Assembly: GCF_030409605.1 (NCBI RefSeq)
Contig: NZ_JAUFQG010000004.1
Span: 2,467,001-2,531,000 of the forward strand
Direction of reading: 5' to 3'
DNA: 64,000 nt
DNA from: Simiduia curdlanivorans
Lineage (GTDB): Bacteria; Pseudomonadota; Gammaproteobacteria; Pseudomonadales; Cellvibrionaceae
Each line of letters opens with the position of its first letter. The first letter of the stretch is position 1. The position numbers and the translations under genes are program-made. Below are positions 34,992 to 44,057 of the stretch, in pieces. The notes below the pieces were generated by a model. It searched no databases. It was given only the letters and a program-made list of their open reading frames with translations, and was not told the DNA's origin.

Positions 34992-35003
34992 GAGTTAGAA
35001 ACC

Positions 35004-35609
35004 GTGAGTGTAGCCCTGTCTTTAGCCGTGGATTTTCATCCCGGCGCGTTAACGGAAATTTATCGAGCCGACGTCAATATTGCTATTTGGCAGCGCCAAC
35101 TAGACCCCCACATTACGCACTATGCGCAACATTTAATGGCCGTGGCACCGCACTGGCGCACACGTTTTATTCAGCAACCTGAAAAAATTGCGGCGCAGCT
35201 GGCGCAGGAGTTGCCGTTAGCGAGCAGTCGCCAGGCATTTATCGACGATGTTGCACTGGTGGTCGAGATGTTTAGTTGCTTATTTGAATTGGAGCATGTG
35301 GGGTTTCGTATGGCGGTTTTACGCACCGCCATGTGCCCCAAGTTTCATGTTGATCAGGTGCCTTGTCGCTTGATCAGCACCTATGCCGGCGCCGGTACGC
35401 AATGGCACAAGCATGGCCTGGTGGAGCGCACTGCGCAGGGTGTGTTGAATCTTCAGCCTCATATTCATTCTGAGCATTTGCGCGTGGGCGACGTGGCGCT
35501 ATTAAAAGGCGAAACCTGGGAGGGCAACTGTGGCCGAGGTTTGGTGCATCGCTCGCCGCCTGCCTCGGATTCCGCTCCGCGCTTGGTGCTTACGCTCGAT
35601 TTTGCCTAG
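35004..35609 (+). CDS. DUF1826 domain protein
   Basis: A 201-residue protein. Recognisable family segments are FRMAVLRTAMCPKFHVDQVPCRLISTY, GTQWH and LLKGETWEGNCGRGLVHRSPP. Conserved His, Cys and Asp residues (CPKFHVDQ) suggest a metal site. The function is unknown, but it recurs beside COG0523 genes in Zur regulons. Start is GTG with GGAG upstream, 12 bases after the GTPase stop. Confidence 0.85.
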   Translation: MSVALSLAVDFHPGALTEIYRADVNIAIWQRQLDPHITHYAQHLMAVAPHWRTRFIQQPEKIAAQLAQELPLASSRQAFIDDVALVVEMFSCLFELEHVGFRMAVLRTAMCPKFHVDQVPCRLISTYAGAGTQWHKHGLVERTAQGVLNLQPHIHSEHLRVGDVALLKGETWEGNCGRGLVHRSPPASDSAPRLVLTLDFA

Positions 35610-35629
35610 CTGCCGGACAAAGAACCTAA

Positions 35630-35685
35630 GGAACCTCTGAATAACTCTGGAAGCCAGAGCGGCACCAGAGTTATTCAGAGGTTCC
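35630..35685 (+). repeat. Perfect 21-bp inverted repeat inside the zinc cluster
   Basis: The arms 35630-35650 and 35665-35685 are perfect inverted repeats (outer part GGAACCTCTG/CAGAGGTTCC) with a 14-base loop that can itself begin a CTGG/CCAG stem. No T-run follows. It may be a REP-type repeat, a mRNA-stabilising hairpin or an attenuator before the TonB receptor. Confidence 0.7.
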
Positions 35686-35727
35686 CTAACACTAAAAAAT
35701 AAAATTGATTAACCCTTGGAGTAAACC

Positions 35728-38106
35728 ATGAAGTACAAACTTTTGGCGGCGGCAGTCGCGCTCGCCAGCCTACCAGCGCACGCACTCGATGGCAGCGTTG
35801 TGGATGATCGGGGCTCGCCTATCGCGGGTGCAAGCATTGAAATTGAGGGCTCGAAGAAATTCATCGTTAGCGATGCGCAAGGCCGTTTTAGTTTGGCCGA
35901 TGATGTGCAAGAAATTCATATTACTGCGCCAGGTTTTAGTCATCGCATGGTGCATCTAGACGATCAGACACGCGCGACGCTTGTGATCGCTTTGGCAAAG
36001 ACCGTGATTGAGCAGGTGGATGTGATTGGTTTGCCGATTCACGCCTCGGCCATCGAATCGGCGATTCCGGTTGCGGTACTCAGTGGCGAGGCGTTGCGCA
36101 ATCAACAGGCTGCAACCTTGGGCGACACTCTGGCGAGGGTGCCCGGCGTAAACACCAACTTTCATGGCAATGTGGCAAGCACTCCCGTGGTTCGCGGCTT
36201 AAGTGGCCCGCGTGTATTAATCACTCAAAATAGTTTGGACGTGAGCGACGTATCTCGCGTGGGGCCAGATCACTCGGTGGCAGCGGAAGTCTCAACCGCG
36301 CAGCAAGTGGAAATATTGCGTGGCCCAGCCACCCTGTTTTACGGCAGTGGCGCCATTGGCGGCGTTGTTAATGTGGTGGATAACCGAGTGCCGACAGATT
36401 CGGAAACCCGCGGCGCAGTGCTGTTGAGCCGGGAGTCGGTCAACAACCAAAACCTCGCCTCCTTTAACGTCACTACGGGCACAGATCAGTTCGCGTTTTA
36501 CGGCGACGGATTTTGGCGCGAAGCGGACGATTACACAGTGCCTGCTGCACCGGAGCAAGGCCATGAGGCCGACCAACACAGTGGCGATTTTACCGTCGCC
36601 AACAGTGCTGAAGAATCCAGCGGTTACACCTTAGGCTCCAGCTATTTGATGGCCAATGGCTATGTGGGGCTGTCGTATGGTCGATTGGATCGCGAATACG
36701 GCATCCCTGGCCATAGTCACGGTGGGCACGAAGAGGAAGCTGCAGAGCCAGAGCGCGTTTACGCGGACTTGGGGCAAAACCGCTACCAATTGCTAAGTGA
36801 ATTGGATGTCGACCTGCCTTGGTTGCGCGCTATTCAGGCGCGTGCTGCCTACACAGACTACACCCATGCCGAAGTGGAAGAGGGGATAGTAGGCACTACC
36901 TTCTCTAATGAAACCTCGGAGTTGCGGGTCGACCTATTCCACCAAGAGTGGGCGCATTGGAAGGGGGGGATCAATTTTCATTACAAGCGCAGCGAGGTGG
37001 CTGCTGAAGGTGAAGAGGCGTTCACGCCCCCCTCGACCTCGGAAACCTTTGCGATGGCGCTGATGGAAGAAAAGCACTTTGGCGATGTGTTAGTACAAAT
37101 GGGCGCGCGCATCGAACAGGTGACTATCGCCGCCGACAATGTGCTGTTGCCTCATTTAGCCGTGCATGATCACGGTAGCCCCGATACCGGCGAAGACTCA
37201 CACGCCGATGAAGCTACTCGTGTTTTTGCGGTAGAGCATGATTTTACACCAGTCAGTTTCTCCCTTGGCGCAGTATGGGATTTTAGCCCAGGTTATAACT
37301 TGGGAATCGCTCTGTCGCACGCGCAACGCGCACCCTCCGCTTCGGAACTTTTATCTTTCGGCCCTCATATAGGTACTCGATCTTATGAGATAGGTGCTTT
37401 ATTTGCCGTGCACGAAGAGGAGGGTGAAGCGCATTTTGAGTTGAGTGATAGTGATGTGGCATTGGAGACCTCCAATAATGTCGATCTCACCTTTCGAAAA
37501 TATGAGGGCGATATCGGTATTATTTTGAATGCCTTCTATAACCAAATTGATAACTATTACTACCAGAGTGCGACGGGACTGTATGCCGAAGGTGGCCATG
37601 ATCATGGCGATGAGCATAACCATGGCGATGCTGCAGAAGACGAGCATGCAGATGAACTGCCCGTTTATTTGTACAGCTATGCCGACGCGAATTTCTACGG
37701 CTTCGAAGCGCAGGGTATTTGGCAATTCAGCGAGCGCTGGAAGGCGACGCTTTTTACCGACTATGTGCGCGCAGCATTGACCGATGGCACTGATTTGCCG
37801 AGAACGCCACCGCTGCGTTTTGGTGCCGACCTGGATTACACCGGTGAGCGCCTGAGTGCAAACCTAAACTGGACGCAATACGCCGAGCAATCTAAAACGG
37901 CGCCGCTGGAAACCCCTACCAATGGTTACGACATGCTGGATGCAAGCGTGACTTACCACTTACCTGTTGGCGCAAATACCTTGGCCCTGTTTTTAAAGGC
38001 CGAAAACATAACGGATACCGAAGCCCGCGTTCACACTTCGTTTATTAAAGATATCGCTCCCATGCCCGGGCGAAATTTTAGCGTGGGTGTTCGCGCCATT
38101 TTCTAG
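35728..38106 (+). CDS. znuD: ZnuD-like TonB-dependent receptor
   Basis: A 792-residue outer-membrane receptor. It has a signal peptide (MKYKLLAAAVALASLPAHA), a carboxypeptidase-regulatory-like N-terminal domain (about 21-90), a plug (ATLGDTLARVPGV, PVVRGLSGPRVLI, QQVEILRGPATLFYGSGAIGG) and a beta-barrel ending in GVRAIF with terminal Phe. Three external-type segments are His/Asp/Glu-rich (HSHGGHEEE, HDHGSPDTGEDSH, GGHDHGDEHNHGD), as in ZnuD zinc receptors, where such loops capture zinc. It lies in the Zur-type cluster. A specific zinc substrate is well supported by context but not proven. The TTGGAG Shine-Dalgarno is good. Confidence 0.9.
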   Translation: MKYKLLAAAVALASLPAHALDGSVVDDRGSPIAGASIEIEGSKKFIVSDAQGRFSLADDVQEIHITAPGFSHRMVHLDDQTRATLVIALAKTVIEQVDVIGLPIHASAIESAIPVAVLSGEALRNQQAATLGDTLARVPGVNTNFHGNVASTPVVRGLSGPRVLITQNSLDVSDVSRVGPDHSVAAEVSTAQQVEILRGPATLFYGSGAIGGVVNVVDNRVPTDSETRGAVLLSRESVNNQNLASFNVTTGTDQFAFYGDGFWREADDYTVPAAPEQGHEADQHSGDFTVANSAEESSGYTLGSSYLMANGYVGLSYGRLDREYGIPGHSHGGHEEEAAEPERVYADLGQNRYQLLSELDVDLPWLRAIQARAAYTDYTHAEVEEGIVGTTFSNETSELRVDLFHQEWAHWKGGINFHYKRSEVAAEGEEAFTPPSTSETFAMALMEEKHFGDVLVQMGARIEQVTIAADNVLLPHLAVHDHGSPDTGEDSHADEATRVFAVEHDFTPVSFSLGAVWDFSPGYNLGIALSHAQRAPSASELLSFGPHIGTRSYEIGALFAVHEEEGEAHFELSDSDVALETSNNVDLTFRKYEGDIGIILNAFYNQIDNYYYQSATGLYAEGGHDHGDEHNHGDAAEDEHADELPVYLYSYADANFYGFEAQGIWQFSERWKATLFTDYVRAALTDGTDLPRTPPLRFGADLDYTGERLSANLNWTQYAEQSKTAPLETPTNGYDMLDASVTYHLPVGANTLALFLKAENITDTEARVHTSFIKDIAPMPGRNFSVGVRAIF

Positions 38107-38157
38107 TTACCAAGACACGATTATTGTTTTTAAATTTGCATAATATAAGGATCAAAA

Positions 38158-39546
38158 ATGAAACACGTTGCTTCAAAAATACCATTGCCGGCGCTAAAAC
38201 CCTTAACCCTTTTTATTGCGCTAAGTACATCGCTCACGCTCATCGGCTGCGGTGATGCTACAACGACCATTGTTGAAAAGGAGCCCATTCCCGTTGAGGA
38301 CGATGGCCACAACCACGGTGGTGAGCATGGTGCTGAAACCGCAGGTCGTTTATTCGTTGTGAACCCTGCCGCTGTTGAATCGCAAGTGTTTGACTTAGAC
38401 GACAATGACCTGATAACAACTATCCCGCTGGATGCGCTGCCAAGTGCGGTGTATGCATCGGGCGGCTACCGTTTTGCTGCGTTAATTGAACGCAATGCCG
38501 ACACAGTGGGTTTTGTCGATGGTGGTTTGTGGCAGGAGCCCCATGATGATCATTTTGATTTGTACACGTCTACGCCACAGTTAATTAACTACTCGTTGAA
38601 CGGCAGTCGCCCCACACATTACGACACCTTTGAGGGCAGCGTTGCGGTTTTCTTCGATGGCAATGCGGGGGCTGGTAGCAATGCGTCAATTCAGGTTTTT
38701 GACGACCAGGTGATCGAAGAAGCAGATGCGCCTGCTATGGTCAGTTTTGGTTTGCCCATGCACGGTGTGGCAAAACCTCGTGGCGAGCAATTGCTGGCAA
38801 CCCTTCGTCGCGATGATGCCGAAAGTACATCGAGCAATAAAATATTACCCGACCAAGTGGGTGTTTATCATCTGCATGACGGTGATTATGAGCTAGAGCA
38901 AACCCTCGATGTGGCCTGCCCCGACTTACACGGTGCGGCGCAAAACGAAACCCATGTGGTATTTGGCTGTAGCGACGGTGTGTTAGTGGCAGCGGAAGGC
39001 AGTGACGGTTTATATGCTGCGCAAAAGCTACTCAACCCCGCAACTATCTTGGACTCCGCCCGCATCGGCAGCTTGTGGGGGCACGAGGCGAGTGGCCAAT
39101 TTATTGGCTCGGCTAGCGCCGATGGCGTAAGCCAATTCTTTGCCATTGATCCAGAGGAAGGCGAGATAGCGCTCATTGATTGGCAGCCTATGCCAAATGC
39201 AAAACCCGTTGCCCGTGACTTTGCCTTTGAGGCCGAGCAGTTTGTCATTTTGGACGACCAAGGTTACCTGACCTTGATCGAACCCCATCAGGACGGTCTT
39301 CACACCCACTGGGAATACGGCGCGCGTTTGGATATCACCGATGCGGATGTGAGCCAGATGCCTTCAGGCATGAAGTTTTCCATGACGCTCGCCCAAAATG
39401 GCCACACCGTTTACATCGCCGATCCTATTGCGCAGCATATTGTGGTGGTGGATCTCGAGGTGCTAGCCATTACAGACGAAATTGAATTGGACTATGCGCC
39501 GGCCATGGTTACTTGGTTGGGCATCGCAGAGGGTCACGATCACTAA
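38158..39546 (+). CDS. AztD-like periplasmic zinc metallochaperone, lipoprotein
   Basis: A 462-residue lipoprotein. The lipobox LIGC lies near residue 31, followed by a flexible His-rich segment DDGHNHGGEHG that could take up Zn2+. The rest is repetitive, WD/beta-propeller-like (FVVNPA, FDLDDNDLITTIPL, VVVDLEVLAITDEIEL), and the C-terminus ends in GHDH. This is the layout of AztD-type zinc chaperones, which pass Zn to a substrate-binding protein; no aztABC or znuABC genes are in the window. It lies 51 bases after the TonB receptor, same strand. The -10 position lipid anchor differs from soluble AztD. Confidence 0.78.
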   Translation: MKHVASKIPLPALKPLTLFIALSTSLTLIGCGDATTTIVEKEPIPVEDDGHNHGGEHGAETAGRLFVVNPAAVESQVFDLDDNDLITTIPLDALPSAVYASGGYRFAALIERNADTVGFVDGGLWQEPHDDHFDLYTSTPQLINYSLNGSRPTHYDTFEGSVAVFFDGNAGAGSNASIQVFDDQVIEEADAPAMVSFGLPMHGVAKPRGEQLLATLRRDDAESTSSNKILPDQVGVYHLHDGDYELEQTLDVACPDLHGAAQNETHVVFGCSDGVLVAAEGSDGLYAAQKLLNPATILDSARIGSLWGHEASGQFIGSASADGVSQFFAIDPEEGEIALIDWQPMPNAKPVARDFAFEAEQFVILDDQGYLTLIEPHQDGLHTHWEYGARLDITDADVSQMPSGMKFSMTLAQNGHTVYIADPIAQHIVVVDLEVLAITDEIELDYAPAMVTWLGIAEGHDH

Positions 39547-39577
39547 GCAATATCGCTGCGTGATGGATTGAGCAGTA

Positions 39578-39630
39578 ACCCCGTCTTCCCTAACGGGGTA
39601 TTAGCGGGGGCTTTGGCCTCCGTGTTTTTG
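39578..39630 (+). terminator. Hairpin pair between the AztD-like and ZrgA-like genes
   Basis: First hairpin ACCCCGT/ACGGGGT at 39578-39599; second GGGGGC/GCCTCC at 39606-39621, followed by GTGTTTTT. The second has terminator form, so the last two genes may be partly uncoupled from the upstream cluster. Confidence 0.5.
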
Positions 39631-39656
39631 ACTGACAAGTGTTCAAGTGGTGTTGT

Positions 39657-40280
39657 ATGCAAGTATTAAAATGGGCTTTGCTATTTATACTTTATGGCAT
39701 CTGCCAACAGGGAATAGCTGAAAGCCGCAATAACCCTCAGGCGCACAGCCATGGTTTGGCGCAAATGACGGTTATCTATGATGCTGATATGCTGCTCATC
39801 GAAATGGCGCTACCGGCTGTTGATATGCTGGGGTTTGAACATGCACCGCAAAATGCAGCACAATGGCAACAACTGGATCTGCTGGCACTTAGCCTTCAGA
39901 CGCCGAGTGAGATAGTCAATTTGCAGCCCGCCTGTAACCTTCAGAGTGTAGACGTCAATCTGCCTTTTCATGATGCAGGGCGAGCGACAGAGGACCTGAA
40001 TTCAGAAGGATACTCAAAGCATGCGCACGATGAATCTACAGCCCATGCCGATCATAGTGAGGGGCTTGACTTAGAGCGCGATGCAACCGTTTTACCTTTG
40101 CACCCGGATATTCATCTTAGTTACCAGTGGCAATGTAAGGCACTCACCTTGCCCGCGATAAGCTTGCAAGGGTTGTTTTACCGTTACAAAAGTATAGGGA
40201 AGGTGCAGGCCCAGTGGGTTGCGAATGGCAAGCAGGGCGCCACACTGCTTAGTAAGAACCAAGCGTTACTGGAGTTTTAG
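39657..40280 (+). CDS. ZrgA-like zinc uptake protein (DUF2796)
   Basis: A 207-residue exported protein. It has a signal peptide (VLKWALLFILYGICQQGIA), then the family opening AHSHGLAQMTVIYDADMLLIEMALPA, LGFEHAP and a His-rich central segment (KHAHDE, AHADHSEG) expected to bind zinc. ZrgA of Vibrio aids zinc uptake together with ZnuABC. The ATG at 39657 gives a clean signal peptide; an in-frame GTG lies 18 bases upstream. The zur-like gene starts one base after its stop, so the two are co-transcribed. Confidence 0.88.
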   Translation: MQVLKWALLFILYGICQQGIAESRNNPQAHSHGLAQMTVIYDADMLLIEMALPAVDMLGFEHAPQNAAQWQQLDLLALSLQTPSEIVNLQPACNLQSVDVNLPFHDAGRATEDLNSEGYSKHAHDESTAHADHSEGLDLERDATVLPLHPDIHLSYQWQCKALTLPAISLQGLFYRYKSIGKVQAQWVANGKQGATLLSKNQALLEF

Positions 40281-40281
40281 T

Positions 40282-40749
40282 ATGAAAAAAAGTCAGTTAA
40301 CTAACATCATGAACAAGGCGCAAGATATTTGCGCGCACTCCGGTGGTCGTTTAACGGAAAAGCGCCAACGAATTTTAGAGCTACTGTTGGTTTCAAAAAC
40401 GCCTTTGTCGGCTTATGAAGTCGCTGATACCCACAACCGAAGCGTCGATATTTCCATGCCGGTGATGTCGGTCTATCGCATCCTAGATTTTTTGGAATCG
40501 GAACAGCTGGTGCATAAACTGAGTTCAACCAATAAATATGTAGCCTGTTCGCATATTGCCTGCAGCCATGCTCATGAAATACCCCAGTTTTTAATTTGCG
40601 GTAAATGCCAAAGCGTGAAAGAAATTGCCATTGCCAAGCGCATTATCGAAGAGCTGGACCAGCAAGTGGCAGAAGCAGGCTATAAGTTGGTTAATTCGCA
40701 GTTGGAACTGCAATGCGTGTGTGATAATTGTTTGGCGAATGCGGCGTAA
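40282..40749 (+). CDS. zur: Fur-family zinc regulator (Zur)
   Basis: A 155-residue Fur-family repressor. The winged helix carries LTEKRQRILELLLVSKTPLSAYEV and MPVMSVYRILDFLESEQLVHKL. Zinc-site features are HIACSHAHE, CGKC and CDNC (structural Zn). The combination of KCQSVKEI and the SHAHE metal loop fits Zur better than Fur. The ATG at 40282, one base after the ZrgA-like stop, gives the usual length; an upstream in-frame ATG is unlikely. Placement at the end of a zinc cluster headed by a Zur-like box suggests autoregulation. Confidence 0.9.
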   Translation: MKKSQLTNIMNKAQDICAHSGGRLTEKRQRILELLLVSKTPLSAYEVADTHNRSVDISMPVMSVYRILDFLESEQLVHKLSSTNKYVACSHIACSHAHEIPQFLICGKCQSVKEIAIAKRIIEELDQQVAEAGYKLVNSQLELQCVCDNCLANAA

Positions 40750-40958
40750 TATAAAAAATTTTTCCAATATGGCGCGGAAAATGCTCGTACGGTCGACACC
40801 TTAGCATTATGTTAAGCCTTGGATTAACCGCTATAAGTCAGGATGGCGCTGCTTGTGCTGTCGCGGTCGCACGGTCTTCTAGCGCTCACCCTGACGTTCT
40901 CCTGAGCTAGCTTTTAAGGCGTTAGTGATTCACGTCGCTCAGCGCTCAGGAATTCGAT

Positions 40959-41618
40959 TTAGATATCCTGAAGCCCAATTATCTCGTCTTTGTGGTTTAT
41001 ATTTTGGGCATAGAATGACCAAACGCCATTTTTATTGCGCACGCCAAATACACGCGCATAGGTATCGTAATAGGTGGTGCCGGCTTTCATTTTTGTTTGC
41101 TTGTGCTCTCTGCCTGCTTTTCCTAAATCCTTCAGCCCGCCCACAGAAAGGCGCCTCGTCATTTTTGCTGGTTCTGTTTTTACTTCGTTTTCTAAGATGT
41201 CTCTCTCGGCGCTGCCCTGAACTCTGCCTTCGCTTTTGGTATCCCCGGCTACGTGCAGCACGGTGACTGTCTTGCCTTGGCCGTCGTGAAATTTCATGGT
41301 GAAGCGGCAATTACTGAAATGCGAGGTGACGAAATAGGGTGGGGAGTTTCCGTCAAGGGTTACTGATGTTGCGGTTTTTGTTGACCAAGGCAAATAACAT
41401 ATTTTCTTTCTTTTGCTGCCGTCATTTTCAGTTTTCTTGAGCATTTTAATAACATTTGGCTCTTGAAAATCCCAGGCAATATCGACTTCGTAGGCGCTTA
41501 CCTTTACATCGCCAAATTGGTCGAAGGCTGCAGAGTTGAAATCTAGCTGATAATTTTTAAACGCTTCGTCGATTTTACCCTCGTGTAATAGCGCTCTGAA
41601 CTCTTCTAGGCTGGCCAT
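40959..41618 (-). CDS. Hypothetical protein, 219 aa
   Basis: A soluble protein with no signal peptide or membrane segment and no recognised domain. The N-terminal MASLEEFRALLHEGKIDEAF is helical; the middle segment has a YFVTSHFSNCRFTMKFHDGQ stretch; the C-terminus is Lys-rich, then aromatic. The start at 41618 is chosen because GGAGG lies nine bases before it; an ATG at 41633 is in frame. It is isolated and convergent with the zinc cluster. A Cys/His-containing effector is conceivable, but nothing supports it beyond context. Confidence 0.7.
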   Translation of the reverse strand: MASLEEFRALLHEGKIDEAFKNYQLDFNSAAFDQFGDVKVSAYEVDIAWDFQEPNVIKMLKKTENDGSKRKKICYLPWSTKTATSVTLDGNSPPYFVTSHFSNCRFTMKFHDGQGKTVTVLHVAGDTKSEGRVQGSAERDILENEVKTEPAKMTRRLSVGGLKDLGKAGREHKQTKMKAGTTYYDTYARVFGVRNKNGVWSFYAQNINHKDEIIGLQDI

Positions 41619-41797
41619 ATAGTCGTCCTCCATATTGACGAATACTAATGCTGATTAAATTTTATGCGAAAATTGGCGATTACTTGCTGTGCGGTTTGTT
41701 TTTCCTCTGGTTATGCTTAAGAATTAAAACCAGCGTTCGCAATCTATAAGGACAATTAAATGTTAACTATTCGGTCGTGGCAAGGAGATAGCTTCGA

Positions 41798-41983
41798 GTG
41801 TTTGGTTTTGTACAAGCCAAAGCTACAGAATACGCGGCCATCGATGAGTGGAGGGTGTTAAAACCAGTCTTTAGTGGCAAGTGTGAATTGAGCGAGCTAG
41901 GAGGGGGATTTTCGATTTCCGCGTTAGACTCGCCTCAACGGTTGAGCTTGCTTAAAACGATTTGGATAAAGCGCGATGGGTGA
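41798..41983 (+). CDS. Possible small protein, 61 aa
   Basis: A short frame starting with GTG and AAGGAG ten bases upstream. It has no recognised domain. It lies alone between the unknown gene and the LPMO gene. Composition is plausible but unsupported. Confidence 0.25.
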   Translation: MFGFVQAKATEYAAIDEWRVLKPVFSGKCELSELGGGFSISALDSPQRLSLLKTIWIKRDG

Positions 41984-42135
41984 TGGGAAGTCTATTTACC
42001 TCTCTGCATGACGGGAGGTATATCTTTCACTGATGGAGATTCTTGGTCGCCACCTCTCCGAAGAAAAGCCACAGCTCAAATGTGCTGCGGCTTTATCTTT
42101 ATCTCTGAAATAGAAAACATTAGGCCTTAGCTATT

Positions 42136-43788
42136 TCACGGGCAGGTTGCAGCGCCTATATCAGCCCAGCTGCCATCACTGCCGGGCTCTGCCTGTGTCC
42201 ACCATTTGGCTTGCCATTGGCGCTGCTGGTGGTCGACTTTGTCGCCGCTGTTGTAGCTTTTGCCGGCTTGCCATTGTTGGGCAATGTTGCTGACCAGTTG
42301 CCAGGCGTCGTTATTAAAACGGGGTTCGCTGTTGTTCCACCACTTGGCTTGCCAGACCAATTGTTGGTGGCTGACTTTTTGACCTTGGGTATAGTTAGTG
42401 CCCACTTGCCAAGCGGGGAAGTTGCTGGTGTTGGGGTCTGTGTTTTGGCAGTTTTGTGAGTCAACGTTTACGGTCAAGGTGGTGTGTGCGCTAGCGCTGT
42501 TGACGCCATCGGACACCTGAACCGAAATGGCGTGTTGCCTGGTGGCGCTGGGGTTGCCGGTGTTGACGACTAACGTGGCCGAATTCGTGCCGCTAGCTGT
42601 GAGTTCTGCGGGCACTTGCCATTGATAGGTTAGGGCGTCGCCTTCAGGGTCGTCGGCGAGCAGGGTGATGTTAACGCTTTGGTTGGCCTGGGCATTGATG
42701 CTGCTGGCCAATGACAGTGTTGGGGGCTGATTGGTTTGCGCTTTTTTTACATCGAGGGCGAAGCTGTGTTGATTGTCGGGCAGCCAGACTTGGTTGGCGC
42801 GTAGATCGGCGGCCTTGTAGTTGATCTCGCCTTGACTGTTTTTAACACCTACTTGCACCTTTTGGCTGTGATTTATTGCCAGCTTATCAACGAGTTCTTG
42901 CGCCCAGCTGCTGGTGCTTTGGTTGCTGTTGGTGATGGTTGAAATCTCGAACACGAGCTCTTGGCCGTTGCCATCGAACACGCGAAACCACACCTTGTCG
43001 CCGGTTGCGGCCTCTGTACCTTGGGGCAAGAAGTAGCCTTTGTCGAACCACTGGGGCTCGCTTACCGCGCCGAAGGTAATGTCGCTGCAGTTGTAAAAGC
43101 CTTCGCCGGCAGCATCGTCTCGTTGCCAGCGGGTGTAGAGAATGGCATCGCCTTGGCGGTTGGCGGGCAGCTGCACGGGGATGCGGTAAACCCGCTGCCC
43201 GTTCACCATTTCTGTGGTGACATTGGCGGCGCTGTCGATCAAGTCGAGGTTATGCCAGTTCAACACTTGCGTGGCTGGGTCGAAGCCGGGCTTGCTGAGG
43301 TAAAACTCCCAGAAGGAGGGGTTGTGTGGCGTTGAGGCGAAAAAGATGAAATCCAATTCGCCTTGGGCATTGGTGACCACCTGGGTCTTTTGCCAATCTG
43401 GGTGCGGTAGGTTCATGCCCTGTTTGGCTGGGTCGCCGGCGCTGCACAGCTTGCCGTCGGTCACCACGGCTTTAACGGCTTCGATATTGGTGTAGTTGGC
43501 CACATTGGCCGAGAACTCGTGGTGTTGAGTGAAAGGTACAGTGCCGGATGCTAAAAACGCCGCGCGGCAGGCACTATTGGGCATGTTTGAGCCATCGTCT
43601 GGCCACCAATAGCCGCCGTCTTCGACGCAAAACTGTTGCCGCGCTTGCGGTTGTTGCACATAGCCGTGGCCGTGGCCAAGTGGTGCGATAAACGCGCCGA
43701 TTAGTAGGCCTAGTGGGGCAAACCTTAGCTGTTTCGGTAGCCCTTGGCAGGCTTGCGTTAGCCGGTGAATAGAAGCTGTTTTTATCAT
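42136..43788 (-). CDS. Chitin-active AA10 lytic polysaccharide monooxygenase with two CBM5/12 domains
   Basis: A 550-residue secreted copper enzyme. The signal peptide ends LGHG, so the mature protein begins HGYVQQPQARQQFC, giving the N-terminal His of the copper brace; the second brace His is in ASTPHNPSFWEFY. Domain order: AA10 catalytic (about 40-230), GbpA-like domain (about 235-340), PKD/Ig-like domain (about 350-440), then two chitin-binding modules marked YTQGQKVSHQQLVWQAKWW and YNSGDKVDHQQRQWQAKWW. By family it oxidatively cleaves crystalline chitin and aids chitinases. AGGAG lies six bases before the ATG at 43788. No chitinase is in the window. Confidence 0.95.
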   Translation of the reverse strand: MIKTASIHRLTQACQGLPKQLRFAPLGLLIGAFIAPLGHGHGYVQQPQARQQFCVEDGGYWWPDDGSNMPNSACRAAFLASGTVPFTQHHEFSANVANYTNIEAVKAVVTDGKLCSAGDPAKQGMNLPHPDWQKTQVVTNAQGELDFIFFASTPHNPSFWEFYLSKPGFDPATQVLNWHNLDLIDSAANVTTEMVNGQRVYRIPVQLPANRQGDAILYTRWQRDDAAGEGFYNCSDITFGAVSEPQWFDKGYFLPQGTEAATGDKVWFRVFDGNGQELVFEISTITNSNQSTSSWAQELVDKLAINHSQKVQVGVKNSQGEINYKAADLRANQVWLPDNQHSFALDVKKAQTNQPPTLSLASSINAQANQSVNITLLADDPEGDALTYQWQVPAELTASGTNSATLVVNTGNPSATRQHAISVQVSDGVNSASAHTTLTVNVDSQNCQNTDPNTSNFPAWQVGTNYTQGQKVSHQQLVWQAKWWNNSEPRFNNDAWQLVSNIAQQWQAGKSYNSGDKVDHQQRQWQAKWWTQAEPGSDGSWADIGAATCP

Positions 43789-44057
43789 TATCATCTCCTG
43801 AGAGTATTGTGTGATTGACCGCTGGTATGACCCCGAACTACCTAGCGGCAAGGTAACAACGCGGCAGCAGGACAACGTTGTCATTCGGTGAGATTACTCG
43901 CACTTGCACCAAAATTGAACAAAAAAGGCGTGTACCGGCGTGCCAGCCCGGCTTGGTTTAGCGTTCTTTTGGATGGTTTAGGATGGCTTAGCGGTCTTTT
44001 TGGATGATTAAGCTGGTGGCTAGCGGGAGAGGGTCTCTTGGCTTTCGAGTATCGCTG

